Positions 17,204-27,594 are shown, counted from the stretch's first letter. The stretch is DNA of 64,000 nt from an uncultured Sulfolobales archaeon (GCA_938073905.1 CALJEN010000002.1:1-64000), one strand, 5' to 3'. Notes: generated by a model not told the origin, from the letters alone. Program-made: numbers and translations.

Positions 17204-18690
17204 GGGTACTGCTGGTGGGGTCCGGAGGCCGCGAGCACGCGCTGGCCAAGCTCATAGTCTCCTCCCGGAACACCGTCGAGCTCTACGTGTTAGCCGACTA
17301 CGCCAACCCGGGCCTCAGGAGGGAGGCCGAGGCCACTGGCGGGAGGCTGCTCGCCGTCAACACGAGCGACCCCCCGGCGGTAGTGAAGGTAGCCGAGGCC
17401 CTGTCGCCGGACATAACCGTCGTGGGTCCCGAGGAGCCCCAGTTCCACGGGGTCACCGACGCTCTGAGGGAGAGGGGGTTCGCCGTCTTCGGAGCCTCCC
17501 GCGCGTGCTCCGAGGTGGAGAGGAGCAAGGTCTTCGGCAGATACCTGATGTGGAAGCACGGGATCCCCGGGAGGCTCCACTTCACTTCCTTCAGGTCCCT
17601 GGAGGAGGCCGAGGAGTTCGTCAGGTACGCCGGCGACGTCGTCGTGAAGCCGGCGAGGCAGTTCGGGGGCAAGGGAGTGAGGGTGGTGAGGGACACGAAG
17701 GCCTTCCTCTCCGAGGCGAAGCAGCGGGTGAAGAGCTCCTCGGTGCTGAGGACGTTCGAGGAGCTCGACGCCCTCGGCGAGGAGTACAAGGTCCTCGTGG
17801 AGCAGAGGGTCGAGGGGGTGGAGTACACGGCCCAGGTCGTGACCGACGGCAGCTACGTCCTCCCGCTGCCGCTAGTCCAGGACTACCCCCACGCATTCGA
17901 GCTCGACGTGGGCTACGAGACGGGAGGCATGGGCAGCATCTCGGGACCCGGGCACCTGCTCCCCTTCGTGAACGAGGAGGAGTACGAGACCACCGAGAGG
18001 ATAGTGAAGCAAGTCCTCGAGAAGCTGCAGGAGGAGACCGGCGACAGGTATACGGGGGCCTTCGCGGGCCAGATGATGCTGACGGGGCTCTGGGGACCCA
18101 CCGTGATAGAGTTCTACAGCAGGTTCGGCGATCCGGAGCTGTCGTGCCTCGTGCCCAGGCTGGAGTCCGATTTCCTCGAGCTCCTGGACAGGGCCGCCAG
18201 GGGCGCCCTGGCCGGAGCCAAGCTGGAGGTGTCCGAGAGCACGGTCAGCATAGTGAAGGCTATCGCACCGGTCGGCTATCCGGCCTCCAAGAGCGAGGCC
18301 TCGGGACATCCGGTGATCGTCGACGAGGTGAGGATAAGGGAGCTGGGATGCCACCTGCTCTACGCGAGCGTCGAGGAGGGGGTCGGCGGGGGGATCTACA
18401 CGAAAGGCTCGAGGGCCTTCGAGGTAGTCTGCGCGGCCGAGGACTACGAGCGCGCCTACAGGCTCACTGAGGCGGCGATGGGCTACATAAGCTCCCTGGA
18501 CGGATGGCCCCTCTACCACCGGAGCGACATAGGCTCGGGCTGGCTGATCGAGGCGAGGCGGAGGGAGGCCGAGAGAGTCCGCGCGGTGTACAGGAGCAAG
18601 CAGCTGAGGGGCACCCTCGGAGAGTCGTTCACGGTGTGGATGCCGGGGAAGGGGATAGTGGCGAGCCCGCTTTTGTCACCCCTGAGGTGA
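17200..18690 (+). CDS. purD: phosphoribosylamine-glycine ligase
   Basis: MRVLLVGSGGREHALAKLI; ITVVGPEEPQFHGVTDAL; VVKPARQFGGKGVRVV; GGMGSISGPGHLLPF. Confidence 0.95.
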   Translation: MRVLLVGSGGREHALAKLIVSSRNTVELYVLADYANPGLRREAEATGGRLLAVNTSDPPAVVKVAEALSPDITVVGPEEPQFHGVTDALRERGFAVFGASRACSEVERSKVFGRYLMWKHGIPGRLHFTSFRSLEEAEEFVRYAGDVVVKPARQFGGKGVRVVRDTKAFLSEAKQRVKSSSVLRTFEELDALGEEYKVLVEQRVEGVEYTAQVVTDGSYVLPLPLVQDYPHAFELDVGYETGGMGSISGPGHLLPFVNEEEYETTERIVKQVLEKLQEETGDRYTGAFAGQMMLTGLWGPTVIEFYSRFGDPELSCLVPRLESDFLELLDRAARGALAGAKLEVSESTVSIVKAIAPVGYPASKSEASGHPVIVDEVRIRELGCHLLYASVEEGVGGGIYTKGSRAFEVVCAAEDYERAYRLTEAAMGYISSLDGWPLYHRSDIGSGWLIEARRREAERVRAVYRSKQLRGTLGESFTVWMPGKGIVASPLLSPLR

Positions 18691-19916
18691 TTGGGGTGAA
18701 GGTCCGGGACTGCGTCAGGTCTCCCATGCTCGAAGGCTCCGCGAAGGTGCTCCTGCTGGGGAGCGGGGAGCTGGGGAAGGAGATAGCCATAGAGGCGCAG
18801 AGGCTGGGTGCCGAGGTGATAGCCGTAGACCGCTACGACTGGGCACCGGCGATGCACGTAGCCCACAGGAGGTACGTCGTGGACATGATGAACCCGAGGG
18901 CCGTCAAGTCCGTGGTCAGGAGGGAGAATCCCGACGCCGTGATCCCGGAGATAGAGGCCATCTCCACCGACGCCCTGGAGGAGCTGGAGGCCGAGGGCTA
19001 CTTCGTCGTCCCGAACGCCAGAGCTGTCAAGATCGCGATGAACAGGCTCGAGCTGAGGAGGTTCGCCGCGGCGGACCTGGGTCTGCCGACCACGAAGTTC
19101 GCGTTCGCGGAGAACCCCGAGGAGGCCTTCGAGGCGTGCGAGAAGGTCGGCTACCCGTGCCTCATAAAGCCCGAGATGAGCAGCAGTGGGCACGGCCACA
19201 TCAGGCTCGACTCCTCGTCCAGGGACGCCGCGGCCAGGGCCTATGCCTACGCTGTGTCGCACTCCAGGGGCAGGAGCAAGAGGGTAATAGTCGAGGAGTT
19301 CGTAGACCTGGCACTCGAGTTCACGGTCATCGCCTACAGGTATCCCGAGGGCGACAGGGTCGCGACGGAGGTCTGCGAGCCGATAGAGCAGTGGAGGTAC
19401 GGCGAGTACCACTACATAGAGTCGTGGCAGCCACCGAAGTCGGACCCCGCCGTCCTGAGTAGGGCGGTCGAGATCGGGAGGAGGGTGGCGGAGGGGCTCG
19501 GCGGCACCGGGATATACGCGTCGGAGGTGTTCCTGACGAAGGACGGCAGGGTGCTCTTCAGCGAGGTGGCGCCGAGGTCTCACGACACGGGGCTCGTGAC
19601 CCTCGTCACCCAGGAGCTGAGCGAGTTCGCGGTGCACGCGAGAACGGCGCTCGGCCTCCCGGTGCCGAGACCGAGGGTGGTCTCGCCGGGAGCGAGCATG
19701 GCCATCTACACGGATCTGGGCGACGTCTGGAGCCCCGGGGTCTGCGGTCTCCAGGAGGTGCTGAGGATCCCGGGAGTCGACGTGAGGATCTTCGGCAAGC
19801 CCTGGGCGTACCCCGGGAGGAGGATGGCGGTGCTGCTGGCCAGGGGCAGCTCGGTGGACGATGCCCTCGAGAAGGTCAGGAGGGCGGCCAAGCTGATCTC
19901 GTTCCGTCCCGCCTAG
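18687..19916 (+). CDS. purT: formate-dependent GAR transformylase
   Basis: VLLLGSGELGKEIAIEAQRLGAEVIAVDRY; PEIEAISTDALEELEAEGYFVVPNARAVKIAMNR; KPEMSSSGHGHI. GTG start overlaps the purD stop; 18696 also possible. Confidence 0.93.
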   Translation: MIGVKVRDCVRSPMLEGSAKVLLLGSGELGKEIAIEAQRLGAEVIAVDRYDWAPAMHVAHRRYVVDMMNPRAVKSVVRRENPDAVIPEIEAISTDALEELEAEGYFVVPNARAVKIAMNRLELRRFAAADLGLPTTKFAFAENPEEAFEACEKVGYPCLIKPEMSSSGHGHIRLDSSSRDAAARAYAYAVSHSRGRSKRVIVEEFVDLALEFTVIAYRYPEGDRVATEVCEPIEQWRYGEYHYIESWQPPKSDPAVLSRAVEIGRRVAEGLGGTGIYASEVFLTKDGRVLFSEVAPRSHDTGLVTLVTQELSEFAVHARTALGLPVPRPRVVSPGASMAIYTDLGDVWSPGVCGLQEVLRIPGVDVRIFGKPWAYPGRRMAVLLARGSSVDDALEKVRRAAKLISFRPA

Positions 19917-20330
19917 GTGGGAGGCATGCCGTGCAGGGGGAAGGTCTCGATAGTGATCGGCAGCGAGAGGGACAGGCCGCACGCTGAGAGGGCGGCGGCC
20001 GTGCTCAGGGAGCACGGGGTGGAGCACGAGATAGTCGTCCTGAGCGCCCACAGGAACCCGAGGGAGCTCGAGAAGTACATCGAGACCTCGGACGCCGACG
20101 TCTTCATAGCGATGGCCGGTCTGGCCGCACACCTGCCGGGGTTCATAGCGTCTAGGACTCAGAGACCGGTGATAGGAGTCCCCCTGAACGTCGCGCTCGG
20201 GGGGCTCGACGCGCTGCTCAGCATAGTCCAGATGCCCAGGGGGGTTCCGGTAGCCACCATGGGAATAGACAACGCCGAGAACGCTGCCCACATGGCCATC
20301 AGGATACTGAGGCTGTGCCGGCAGGACTAG
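19917..20330 (+). CDS. purE: AIR carboxylase catalytic subunit
   Basis: [92 protein letters not shown]. Confidence 0.95.
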   Translation: MGGMPCRGKVSIVIGSERDRPHAERAAAVLREHGVEHEIVVLSAHRNPRELEKYIETSDADVFIAMAGLAAHLPGFIASRTQRPVIGVPLNVALGGLDALLSIVQMPRGVPVATMGIDNAENAAHMAIRILRLCRQD

Positions 20331-20419
20331 GTGCTCTCCTTGGAGTCCCGCACTAGAGTCAAGGAGGCGCGGAAGTCGTCCCGGAGCTCGGGTGAGACGG
20401 CCGCATCGGGGTGGTGCGA

Positions 20420-22606
20420 ATGACCCTGACTGAGACCGAGATCAAGGAGATAAGGAGGATCCTCAGGAGGGAGCCGACGCCCGAGGAGCTCGCGATGTTC
20501 GAGGCCCAGTGGAGCGAGCACTGTTCCTACAAGAGCAGCAGGAGGCTCCTCAGACTGCTGCCGACCAGCGGCAGGGGAGTGCTCGTAGGGCCCGGGAGGG
20601 ACGCTCCGGCCGTCGAGGTGTTTCCCGGCGTAGCCGTGGTCTTCAAGGTAGAGTCCCACAACCACCCATCGGCCGTTGACCCCTACAACGGTGCCGCGAC
20701 CGGAGTAGGGGGAGTGGTCAGGGATGTACTGTCCCTGGGCGCCAGGCCCGTAGCCCTGCTGAGCATGCTATACCTGGGCGACCCTCGGGACTCCAGAGCT
20801 AGGTGGCTGGCGAGGGGGATCGTCAGGGGAGCGAGCGACTACGGAAACGGGATCGGAGTCCCCACGGTCGCCGGGGACGCGTGGTTCGACGGCTCGTTCA
20901 ACGCGCAGCCCCTCGTGAACGTAGCGTGTGTGGGCCTGCTCAGGGTCGAGGAGCTGGTGAGCGGGAGGCCGTCCCCCGGAGACCTGATAGTGGTCGCCGG
21001 CAACCCGACTGGGCGGGAGGGGCTCCTGGGCAGCAGCTTCGCTTCGAAGCCTCTGGGGGAGGAGGGGGGAGAGGAGACCGGGGCAGTCCCCCCGGCCAAC
21101 CCCTCGATGGAGAGAGCCTTGATAGACGCGGTCCTGGAGCTTACGCGCACCAGGCTGGTGAAGTACGTGAAGGACGTCGGGGGAGGAGGTCTAGCGACGG
21201 CCGTCGTGGAGACGGCTTCGGACTTCGGGCTCGGGGCGGAGCTCAGGCTCGAGAGCCTCCACACCAAGGGAGAGCTGAGTCCTCTCGAGATGCTGGTCTC
21301 CGAGACCCAGGAGAGGATGATGTTGGTCGTAGACCAGCGCAGGCTCGAGGAGGTTGTGGGAGTCCTCGGAAGGCACGCCGTGCCGGCGAGCGTCGTCGGC
21401 TCCTTCGACGAGAGCGGGAGGCTCAGGGCCTACTACAGGGGCAGGCTGGTGGCCGACGTACCGGCTAGGGAGCTAGCGAGGCGGGGAGAGGTCTGGAGGC
21501 CCTCGAGGCCCCCCGCCGAGTTCGCGAGAGCGATAAAGCCTCTGAACCATCTCCCGGAGGTCTCCGTGCGCGACGCCCTCAGAGCCATCCTCTCGTCGCC
21601 GAACGTGGCCTCCAAGAGGTGGATCTACGAGCAGTCCGTCCACGAAGCCGGCTCCGGGATCGTGGTCGGACCGGGTCGCGGAGACGCGGCCGTCCTGAGG
21701 CTAGGTGCGGGAGACGGCAGGGGCATAGCCGTGAAGGGCGACGCGAACCCGCGGTACACGTCGATAGACCCGTTCAGGGGGGCGGCCAACTCCGTCGCGG
21801 AGTGCTACAGGAACCTCGTCGCCGTGGGGTCGAGCCCCGTGGCCTTCGTCGACGAGCCGAACGCCGGGAACCCGGAGGACCCGGAGCAGTTCTGGTACTT
21901 CGAGATGATGGTGAAGGGGATAGCCTGGATGGCCGATGGGCTCGGAGTCCCAGTGGTCGGGGGGAAGGTCAGCCTCTACAACGTCGACCACCGGGGGAGG
22001 CAGGTGAAGCCCACCGCGACCATAGTCGGCGTGGGGGCGGTGGAGGACGTCGGCAGGGTAGCTACGATAGACTTCAAGAGCGAGGGGTCGGCTGTCCTAG
22101 TCATCGGAACGACGCTTCCCGAGCTCGGCGGGACCGAGTACCTAGCAAGGGTCTTCGGGCTAGAGTCCGGAGAGGTGCCGGTCCCGAGACCTGCCGAGGA
22201 GCTCAGGAACTCTTCCTACATTGCGAGGCTGATCAGGGAGGGCGTGGCGCTCTCGGTCCACGACGTGAGCCTCGGCGGGCTGGCCGCGGCCGTGGCCGAG
22301 ATGGCCGTGCTCGGGAGGATAGGTGTGGAGGTGGACGTCGAGAGGATCCCCCAGAGGGGCTGCACCAGAGCGGACGAGCTGCTCTTCTCCGAGACGCAGG
22401 CTAGGTACGTCGTCGAGGTGCCAGCTGAGAGGGTCGGGGAGGCTCTGCGGATAGCCCAGCAGCTCGGCGCGGTGGTGACCGTGGTGGGGAGGACCACGGC
22501 CGCGGGCGTGGTCTCGGTCAGGAGCGGTGAAAGGGTGCTGCTCGAGGAGAGCCTGGAGGAGCTCCGGGAGCTCTACGAGGGGGCCTTGCCCAAGCTCCTG
22601 GTGTAG
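20420..22606 (+). CDS. purL: FGAM synthase II (PurL)
   Basis: EAQWSEHCSYKSSRRLLR; KVESHNHPSAVDPYNGAATGVGGVVRDVLSLGARPVALL; SVHDVSLGGLAAAVAEMA. 20411 also possible as start. Confidence 0.96.
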   Translation: MTLTETEIKEIRRILRREPTPEELAMFEAQWSEHCSYKSSRRLLRLLPTSGRGVLVGPGRDAPAVEVFPGVAVVFKVESHNHPSAVDPYNGAATGVGGVVRDVLSLGARPVALLSMLYLGDPRDSRARWLARGIVRGASDYGNGIGVPTVAGDAWFDGSFNAQPLVNVACVGLLRVEELVSGRPSPGDLIVVAGNPTGREGLLGSSFASKPLGEEGGEETGAVPPANPSMERALIDAVLELTRTRLVKYVKDVGGGGLATAVVETASDFGLGAELRLESLHTKGELSPLEMLVSETQERMMLVVDQRRLEEVVGVLGRHAVPASVVGSFDESGRLRAYYRGRLVADVPARELARRGEVWRPSRPPAEFARAIKPLNHLPEVSVRDALRAILSSPNVASKRWIYEQSVHEAGSGIVVGPGRGDAAVLRLGAGDGRGIAVKGDANPRYTSIDPFRGAANSVAECYRNLVAVGSSPVAFVDEPNAGNPEDPEQFWYFEMMVKGIAWMADGLGVPVVGGKVSLYNVDHRGRQVKPTATIVGVGAVEDVGRVATIDFKSEGSAVLVIGTTLPELGGTEYLARVFGLESGEVPVPRPAEELRNSSYIARLIREGVALSVHDVSLGGLAAAVAEMAVLGRIGVEVDVERIPQRGCTRADELLFSETQARYVVEVPAERVGEALRIAQQLGAVVTVVGRTTAAGVVSVRSGERVLLEESLEELRELYEGALPKLLV

Positions 22607-24007
22607 GTGATGGGCGGGGTCTCTGCCTACGCTGCCGGGAGGAGGCGGAGCTACGGGCAGACGGCAGAGGCGGCCCTGCTGCTGCTAGCGGAGCTCCAGC
22701 ACAGGGGCCAGGAGACCACCGGGGTGGCAGCTCTCGCCAACGGGGGGAGAGTCAGCACCGTGAAGGCGAGATCCCCGGCGCTGCGCCTCCTGAGGAGGCT
22801 CCTGGGCTTTCGGAAGGACGTCGAGAGGGAGGCATTCGGCTGCGTAGCGCACGCCGGGGACTCCACCCCGAGGGGCTCAGCCCAGCCGGTGGTTTTCGGA
22901 AACGGGAGGTCTAGGATAGCCCTCGCGTTCGACGGGGGTATACCGGACTACCGAGACGCCCACTCTCTCGCCGCGAGGCTGGCCCCCGACCTCGTCCCGA
23001 GCCACGCTCCGGGGGACTCCCACGCGCTAGCCCAGCTGGTCTACGCTTTGGCTAGGGAGGAGAAGTGGGACTTCGTGGAGGCCCTAAGGAGGCTCCCGGA
23101 GTACGTCTCGGGCGCCTACAGCCTGGTCCTCCTGACGTCGGAGCCCAGGCTCGTGATGGCTCGGGACCCCGGCGGGTTCAGGCCTTTGGCCTACTCATAC
23201 GGGGACGGGGAGGTCTACGTGGCCTCCGAGACCTCGGCGCTGGATTCCCTCGACCTCGAGTGGAGGGAGGTCGGGTTCGGCGAGGTGGTGTCGTTCGACG
23301 GGGGGTCCCTGGAGGTCGCCGGCGCCAGGGTTCCCGCAGAGCCGTCGCCCTGCGTCTTCGAGTACGTGTACATGAGCAGACCCGACTCCTACTTCAACGG
23401 GGTCAGCGTCTACACCTCCAGACTCAGGCTGGGCGAGCGCCTAGCCAGGGTGGCGCCGGTGGACGCCGATGCCATCGTCCCGGTCCCGGACAGCGGCAGA
23501 GTGGCTGCCGTGGGCTACAGCAGGTCGAGCGGTATCCCGCTGGTCGAGGGCATAGTGGTAAACAAGTACGTCGGGAGGGTCTTCATCTCATCGCCCGGGG
23601 AGCGCGACCTCGTGTCGAGGCTCAAGCACGGCGTCGTGAGACCCGCTGTGGAGGGCAGGAGGATAGTCGTGGTCGACGACTCGATAGTGCGCGGGACGAC
23701 CCTCGCCCCCCTGATGGGGAAGCTCCGCAGAGCTGGAGCCAGGGAGCTCCACTTCAGGGTCTCGAGTCCACCCTTCAGGTGCCCGTGCTACATGGGTGTC
23801 AACGTCGCGTCCGGTGAGGAGCTGCTGGCCTGGGGGAGGTCGAGCGCGGAGGAGGTCGGGAGGATGCTGGGTGCGGACTCCCTGGCCTACAACACCCTGG
23901 AGAACCTGGAGCTCTCTGTGGGGCTGCCCAGGGTCTGCAGCTCGTGCTTCACGTGCAGCTACGCCCACGCGGGAGCTAGTCTCCCGCGCGGCAGGTCTTG
24001 TCCCTAG
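22607..24007 (+). CDS. purF: amidophosphoribosyltransferase homologue with degenerate glutaminase domain
   Basis: ELQHRGQETTGVA; VVNKYVGRVFI; IVVVDDSIVRGTTL; PCYMGVN and CSSCFTC. N-terminus MMGGVSAYAAG: Cys1 replaced. Confidence 0.88.
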   Translation: MMGGVSAYAAGRRRSYGQTAEAALLLLAELQHRGQETTGVAALANGGRVSTVKARSPALRLLRRLLGFRKDVEREAFGCVAHAGDSTPRGSAQPVVFGNGRSRIALAFDGGIPDYRDAHSLAARLAPDLVPSHAPGDSHALAQLVYALAREEKWDFVEALRRLPEYVSGAYSLVLLTSEPRLVMARDPGGFRPLAYSYGDGEVYVASETSALDSLDLEWREVGFGEVVSFDGGSLEVAGARVPAEPSPCVFEYVYMSRPDSYFNGVSVYTSRLRLGERLARVAPVDADAIVPVPDSGRVAAVGYSRSSGIPLVEGIVVNKYVGRVFISSPGERDLVSRLKHGVVRPAVEGRRIVVVDDSIVRGTTLAPLMGKLRRAGARELHFRVSSPPFRCPCYMGVNVASGEELLAWGRSSAEEVGRMLGADSLAYNTLENLELSVGLPRVCSSCFTCSYAHAGASLPRGRSCP

Positions 24008-24009
24008 GG

Positions 24010-25044
24010 GTGGCCGAGCCCGTGGAGAAGCTCACGTACTCTAAGGCCGGTGTAGACCTCGCGAAGCACAGGAGCATGCACGCGGTGGCCCTGAGGGCTC
24101 TCGAGGAGCTAGCGAGGAGGCTGGGCGCCGAGGTCTCGGGGCTGGGAGGCTTCGCGCCGAGCATCAAGGCCTTCGGAAGGAGGCTATCGCTCCACGTAGA
24201 CGGAGTGGGGACGAAGACGATGGTCCTCAGGAGGCTGAACGCCATGAGGGTGGCGGGCTGGGACTGCGTCGCCATGAACGCCAACGACGTGGCGTGCGAG
24301 GGCAGCAGGTTGGTTGCCATCGCCGACTACATAGCCATGGACAGGGCCGACGAGGAATCCTTCGGGCAGATAGTGGAGGGGATGGTCGAGGCAGCCGAGG
24401 CCGTGAGGGCGCCGATAGTGTCAGGCGAAACCGCGATCCTTCCGGGGATGCTGAGCGGAATCGACGTGGTCTGCTTCACCCTCTCGGTCTCGGAGGGAGA
24501 GTTCGAGAACCGCGCAAGGCCCGGGGACATGGTGGTCGGGGTCGAGAGCTGGGGCCTCCACGCAAACGGCTACAGTTTGGTCAGGAGGGTGGTCGAGGAG
24601 AGGATAGGGGGCTACGAGCGCGTGGTGGACGGGGTAGACCTGGCGGCCGAGCTAGCGAAGCCCACGGCACTCTACTACGACTTCCTGCTGGAGGTCGTGA
24701 GGCTGGGCTACGTCACGTCGGCGACCCACGTGACCGGCGGAGGCTGGACTAAGATGAGGAGAGTCCTGGGCGGAGAGCTGGACGCGGAGGTCGAGGCACC
24801 GAGGCCCGGCAGAATATTCGAAGTGATCATGTCCTACGGAGACGTAGACCCCGGGGAGGCTTACAGGGTCTTCAACATGGGCGTGGGCCTCCTCCTGACC
24901 AGCCCACCGGATAGGGCTGCTCAGTTGGTGGAGCTCGCTGGGAGGGCCGGGTTCCGGTCCTGGATCCTGGGGAGGGTCGTGGAGGGGGCGGGCTCTATTA
25001 GGGTGAGGCTCGGGTGGAGGAGCGGTGAGAGGATCGAGGTTTAG
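24010..25044 (+). CDS. purM: AIR synthetase
   Basis: YSKAGVDLAKH; LHVDGVGTKTMVL; DCVAMNANDVACEGSRLVAIADYIAMD; GLHANGYSLVRRVV; VTGGGW. TTG 23998 is an alternative start. Confidence 0.94.
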   Translation: MAEPVEKLTYSKAGVDLAKHRSMHAVALRALEELARRLGAEVSGLGGFAPSIKAFGRRLSLHVDGVGTKTMVLRRLNAMRVAGWDCVAMNANDVACEGSRLVAIADYIAMDRADEESFGQIVEGMVEAAEAVRAPIVSGETAILPGMLSGIDVVCFTLSVSEGEFENRARPGDMVVGVESWGLHANGYSLVRRVVEERIGGYERVVDGVDLAAELAKPTALYYDFLLEVVRLGYVTSATHVTGGGWTKMRRVLGGELDAEVEAPRPGRIFEVIMSYGDVDPGEAYRVFNMGVGLLLTSPPDRAAQLVELAGRAGFRSWILGRVVEGAGSIRVRLGWRSGERIEV

Positions 25045-26137
25045 CCCCGAGGAGCTGCTAGAGGGCTACGAGAGCGACAAGATCAGCGTGGCCACCATAG
25101 CCAGCCACTCGGCTCTGGACGTCTTCGACGGGGCCAAGGACGTCGGGTTCCGCACCGTGGCCGTCTGCGAGAGGGGGAGGGAGAGGACGTACACCAGGTT
25201 CGACAGGGTGGTGGACGAAGTGGTCCTGCTGGACAGGTTCGCCGAGGTGGTGAGGCCGGACGTGGTGGAGCACCTGAGGAGGCGCTCCGCGATCTTCGTG
25301 CCCAACAGGAGCTTCGCCGTCTACGTCGGGTACGACAGGATCGAGAGGGAGTTCCCCGTGCCGGTCTTCGGCAACAGGTACCTGCTGAGGTACGAGGAGA
25401 GAGTAGGAGAGAAGACCTACTACAGGCTCCTAGACGAAGCGGGTCTGATGCGCCCGGCGGTCTTCGGGAGCGCGGACGAGGTCGACAGGCCCGTCATGGT
25501 GAAGGTCCCCCACGCGAGGAAGAGGGTCGAGAGGGGGTTCTTCGTAGCTGCCGACGGGGACGACCTCAAGCGCAAGCTGAGGAGGCTCGCGAGCAGGGGC
25601 GTGGTCAGGGAGGAGGACATGGAGAGGGCCTCGATAGAGGAGCTCGTGGTGGGAGCCCACTTCAACGTGAACTACTTCAGCTCCGTCGCCAGGGCGAGGG
25701 TCGAGATACTGAGCATAGACAGGAGGATCCAGACGAACCTCGACGGAGTCCTGAGGCTCCCGGCCAGCGTGCAGCTGGAGCTCGGGGAGTACGTCGACGT
25801 CGAGATGGTCGAGATAGGGCACGAGCCAGCGACGATACGGGAGAGCATGCTGGAGAAGCTCTTCGAGGCCGGCGACAGGTTCGTAGAGGCCGCGCGCAGG
25901 GTGGAGCCCCCTGGGATCGTGGGCCCCTTCACCCTCCAGCTGGTCGTCACGAAGGACCTCGAGATGGTGGTCTTCGACGTGGCCCTGAGGATAGGGGGAG
26001 GCACCAACGTGTACATGGGGGTGGGGAGCCAGTACTCGAAGCTCTACTTCGGCAGACCAGTCAGCATGGGGTGGAGGATAGCCGAGGAGATAAGGGAGTG
26101 CGTCGAGAGGGAGTGCCTGGGCGATATCGTCACGTAG
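25025..26137 (+). CDS. purP: PurP family ligase (paralogue 2)
   Basis: ISVATIASHSALDVFDGAKDVGFRTVAVCERGRE; PVFGNRYLLRYEE; VVGAHFNVNYFSS; FDVALRIGGGTNVYMGVGSQYSKLYFGRPVSMGWRIAEEI. Confidence 0.9.
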   Translation: MRGSRFSPEELLEGYESDKISVATIASHSALDVFDGAKDVGFRTVAVCERGRERTYTRFDRVVDEVVLLDRFAEVVRPDVVEHLRRRSAIFVPNRSFAVYVGYDRIEREFPVPVFGNRYLLRYEERVGEKTYYRLLDEAGLMRPAVFGSADEVDRPVMVKVPHARKRVERGFFVAADGDDLKRKLRRLASRGVVREEDMERASIEELVVGAHFNVNYFSSVARARVEILSIDRRIQTNLDGVLRLPASVQLELGEYVDVEMVEIGHEPATIRESMLEKLFEAGDRFVEAARRVEPPGIVGPFTLQLVVTKDLEMVVFDVALRIGGGTNVYMGVGSQYSKLYFGRPVSMGWRIAEEIRECVERECLGDIVT

Positions 26138-26215
26138 CTCGGACATGACCCGAGGGCTGGCATCTCCCTAGGCGGCTACTTTTTTGGGCAGCCTCGCAAG
26201 CGAGACCGGGAGCCC

Positions 26216-27148
26216 ATGGACAACCCGTTCAAAGGCTCGGACGTGGTCTCGGTCCTAGACTTCAGCAGGAGAGACCTCGAGCTCCTCTTCGAGTACGCGG
26301 ATAGGGCCCAGAGACACGCGGGCTCAAAGCTCGACGCCCTCAGGGGAAAGGTGGTGGCGCTGGCGTTCTTCGAGCCCTCCACCAGGACCAGGTTCAGCTT
26401 CGAGGTGGCGGCCAAGAGGCTCGGCGCCGACGTGATATCGGTCTCGGGGGAGGAGGCCACCAGCGTAGCCAAGGGGGAGAGCCTCGCGGACACGGTCAGG
26501 ATGCTCGACGCCTACAGCGACCTCATAGTCGTAAGGCACAGGTATGAGGGAGCGGCCAAGCTCGCGGCCGAGATCGCCGAGAGCCCCGTCGTAAACGGAG
26601 GGGACGGGTGGCAGCACCACCCGACCCAGGCCATGATAGACCTCTACACGGTCCTGAAGCTCTTCGGGACCATCGACGGGCTCAACTACGCTCTGCTCGG
26701 GGATCTGAGGTACGGGAGGGCGATAGTCTCGTTCCTCTACGGGCTCACGAGGTTCAGGCCCGGTGCCGTCTACCTGGTCTCCCCCGAGCCTCTGAGGCCC
26801 AGGAGGGAGGTCCTCGCTAAGCTCGGCGAGCTGGGCTTCAAGTGCGAGGCGACGTGCTCCCTCGAGCCAATCATCGGGGAGGTCGACGTGCTCTACGTCA
26901 GCAGAGTCCAGAAGGAGAGGTTCCCGGACCCCGCGGAGTACGAGAGGCTCAGGGGCTCCTACGTCGTGAACCTGAGGACTCTCTCCAGAGCGAAGCCGGG
27001 GCTCAAAGTCCTCCACCCCCTGCCGAGGGTCGACGAGATAGCCCACGAGGTCGACGGCACTCCGCACGCGGCCTACTTCTACCAGGCCTCCCTGGGAGTC
27101 CCGGTCAGGATGGCCCTCCTATCGCTGATCTCGGGTGTCGAGATATGA
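26216..27148 (+). CDS. pyrB: aspartate carbamoyltransferase catalytic subunit
   Basis: [72 protein letters not shown]. Confidence 0.97.
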   Translation: MDNPFKGSDVVSVLDFSRRDLELLFEYADRAQRHAGSKLDALRGKVVALAFFEPSTRTRFSFEVAAKRLGADVISVSGEEATSVAKGESLADTVRMLDAYSDLIVVRHRYEGAAKLAAEIAESPVVNGGDGWQHHPTQAMIDLYTVLKLFGTIDGLNYALLGDLRYGRAIVSFLYGLTRFRPGAVYLVSPEPLRPRREVLAKLGELGFKCEATCSLEPIIGEVDVLYVSRVQKERFPDPAEYERLRGSYVVNLRTLSRAKPGLKVLHPLPRVDEIAHEVDGTPHAAYFYQASLGVPVRMALLSLISGVEI

Positions 27149-27594
27149 GCTCCGAGGTCTCCCGGTTCGCGAGGATCAGGAGCGGGACGGTCATAGACCA
27201 CATACCAGCCGGCAGGGCCCTCGAGGTGCTCAGGGCCCTGGGGATATCGGGGAGGGAGGGGTACAGGACTATAGTCCTGATGAACGTCGAGAGCCGGAAG
27301 CTCGGGAGGAAGGACGTCGTCAAGATAGAGGGGAAGCTCCTGGACTCCAGAGAGGTGGCGCTAGTCGCCCTCGCCGCGCTCTCGGCGACCATAAGCACCG
27401 TCGAGGACTTCGAGGTGAGGAGGAAGGTCAGGGTCTCCGCACCGGACGAGGTGGAGGGGCTGCTGAAGTGCCCGAACCCCACCTGCATAACCAACAAGGA
27501 GCGCGAGCCTGTGAGGTCCAGGTTCAGGAGGGTCGGCGGCAGACCCGTCGAGTACCAGTGCGCGTACTGCGGAACGATGGTCCGGCTCGAGTGA
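27145..27594 (+). CDS. pyrI: aspartate carbamoyltransferase regulatory subunit
   Basis: [43 protein letters not shown] zinc-binding Cys; start overlaps pyrB stop. Confidence 0.96.
   Translation: MSSEVSRFARIRSGTVIDHIPAGRALEVLRALGISGREGYRTIVLMNVESRKLGRKDVVKIEGKLLDSREVALVALAALSATISTVEDFEVRRKVRVSAPDEVEGLLKCPNPTCITNKEREPVRSRFRRVGGRPVEYQCAYCGTMVRLE

Noticed and set aside
18513-20291. 592-aa minus-strand ORF across purT and purE
   Set aside because: Antisense shadow of two clear enzymes; no coherent domain.
20331-20419. Possible small purS gene between purE and purL
   Set aside because: The gap is only about 90 nt and its translation (VLSLESRTRVKEARKSSRSSGE...) does not resemble PurS and is far too short.
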